NCBI GenBank assembly: GCA_017441125.1
Contig: JAFSAH010000049.1
Span: 1 to 40,090, forward strand
Origin: Clostridia bacterium
Lineage (GTDB): Bacteria > Bacillota > Clostridia > Oscillospirales > UBA644
Length of the DNA: 40,090 bases
Reading direction: 5' to 3'
The position numbers and the translations under genes are program-made. The notes beneath the pieces are model-generated. The model was given only the letters and a program-made list of their open reading frames with translations, was not told the DNA's origin and ran no database searches. This document shows, piece by piece, positions 39,967 through 40,090 of this stretch. How positions within the stretch are numbered: the first letter of the stretch is position 1; every line of letters starts with the position of its first letter.

Positions 39967-40090
39967 ATGAACAGGAATGAAAAAGAAAGGACAATGCGGC
40001 TGGATTTGAGAGTATCGCCGCAGGAAAAGAAAAAGATAGAAACCACCGCAAAGAAATGCGGTATATCCGTTTCGGAATATATAAGGCAGA
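39967..40090 (+). CDS. MobC-like relaxosome accessory protein, cut by the window end
   Basis: 41 codons are visible, from an ATG with AAAGGAG upstream. The sequence MRLDLRVSPQEKKKIETTAKK, then CGISVSEYIRQ, is typical of MobC/plasmid mobilisation RHH proteins, which bind near oriT and help the relaxase. The rest, and probably the relaxase, lies beyond the window. Confidence 0.75.
   Translation, partial: MNRNEKERTMRLDLRVSPQEKKKIETTAKKCGISVSEYIRQ

Overview
The window is AT-rich, with strong AGGAGG-type ribosome sites, a truncated copy of the spore gene spoVT, a TnpV protein of the Tn4451/clostridial type and a ParM/MobC-like plasmid or ICE backbone. Together these suggest a spore-forming-lineage Bacillota (Clostridia, possibly an uncultured gut or rumen relative). 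The species cannot be named from the sequence. No rRNA, tRNA or CRISPR array was seen.

Layout. (1) 1-2800: a spoVT fragment cut after about 33 codons, a repeat-bearing gap, one intact and one truncated DUF4143-type ATPase, and a small acidic ORF. (2) 3009-17720: a tightly packed plus-strand operon encoding a VWA protein (DUF2201-like), a BspA-like LRR protein, a HEPN-like small protein, a MoxR AAA+ ATPase, three more LRR proteins, a DUF4132-like protein, a fifth LRR protein, then SbcD and SbcC. (3) 17785-21705, minus strand: a 73-aa protein and a very large protein with N-terminal repeats, two small beta-barrel-like segments, a degenerate DUF2726-like segment, a BRCT-like domain, a long coiled coil and a winged-helix-like end. 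(4) 21948-33790, plus strand: two more LRR proteins, a 1127-aa protein ending in two RNA polymerase alpha-CTD-like HhH domains, a 1565-aa DEAH/DUF1998 helicase, and an NYN-like nuclease-fold protein. (5) 37225-33832, minus strand: a zinc-finger protein with a degenerate DEDDh exonuclease fold, then a UvrD/Rep-type helicase. (6) 37436-40090: TnpV, a 0.7-kb gene-free stretch of hairpins and a possible structured RNA, parM, a ParR-like gene, a possible oriT and the start of a MobC-like gene.

The most interesting part is regions 2-5. Two LRR-containing operons, 19 kb apart, have homologous promoter regions (a 23-bp identical block carrying the -35 box, then a 17-bp spacer and TATAAT), so they probably form one regulon. 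The LRR proteins are cytoplasmic-looking, share an N-terminal cap, and carry recurring helical C-terminal modules, one of which is also found on the DUF4132-like protein. Combined with MoxR-VWA, a HEPN motif, SbcCD, two helicases and nuclease-like proteins, this looks like a composite anti-mobile-element or nucleic-acid-surveillance island, with LRR proteins as candidate sensors. The pair at 24175-32269 resembles the druH-druE organisation of type III Druantia. These functional readings are inferences from domain content. All numbers come from reading the sequence; no database search was run.
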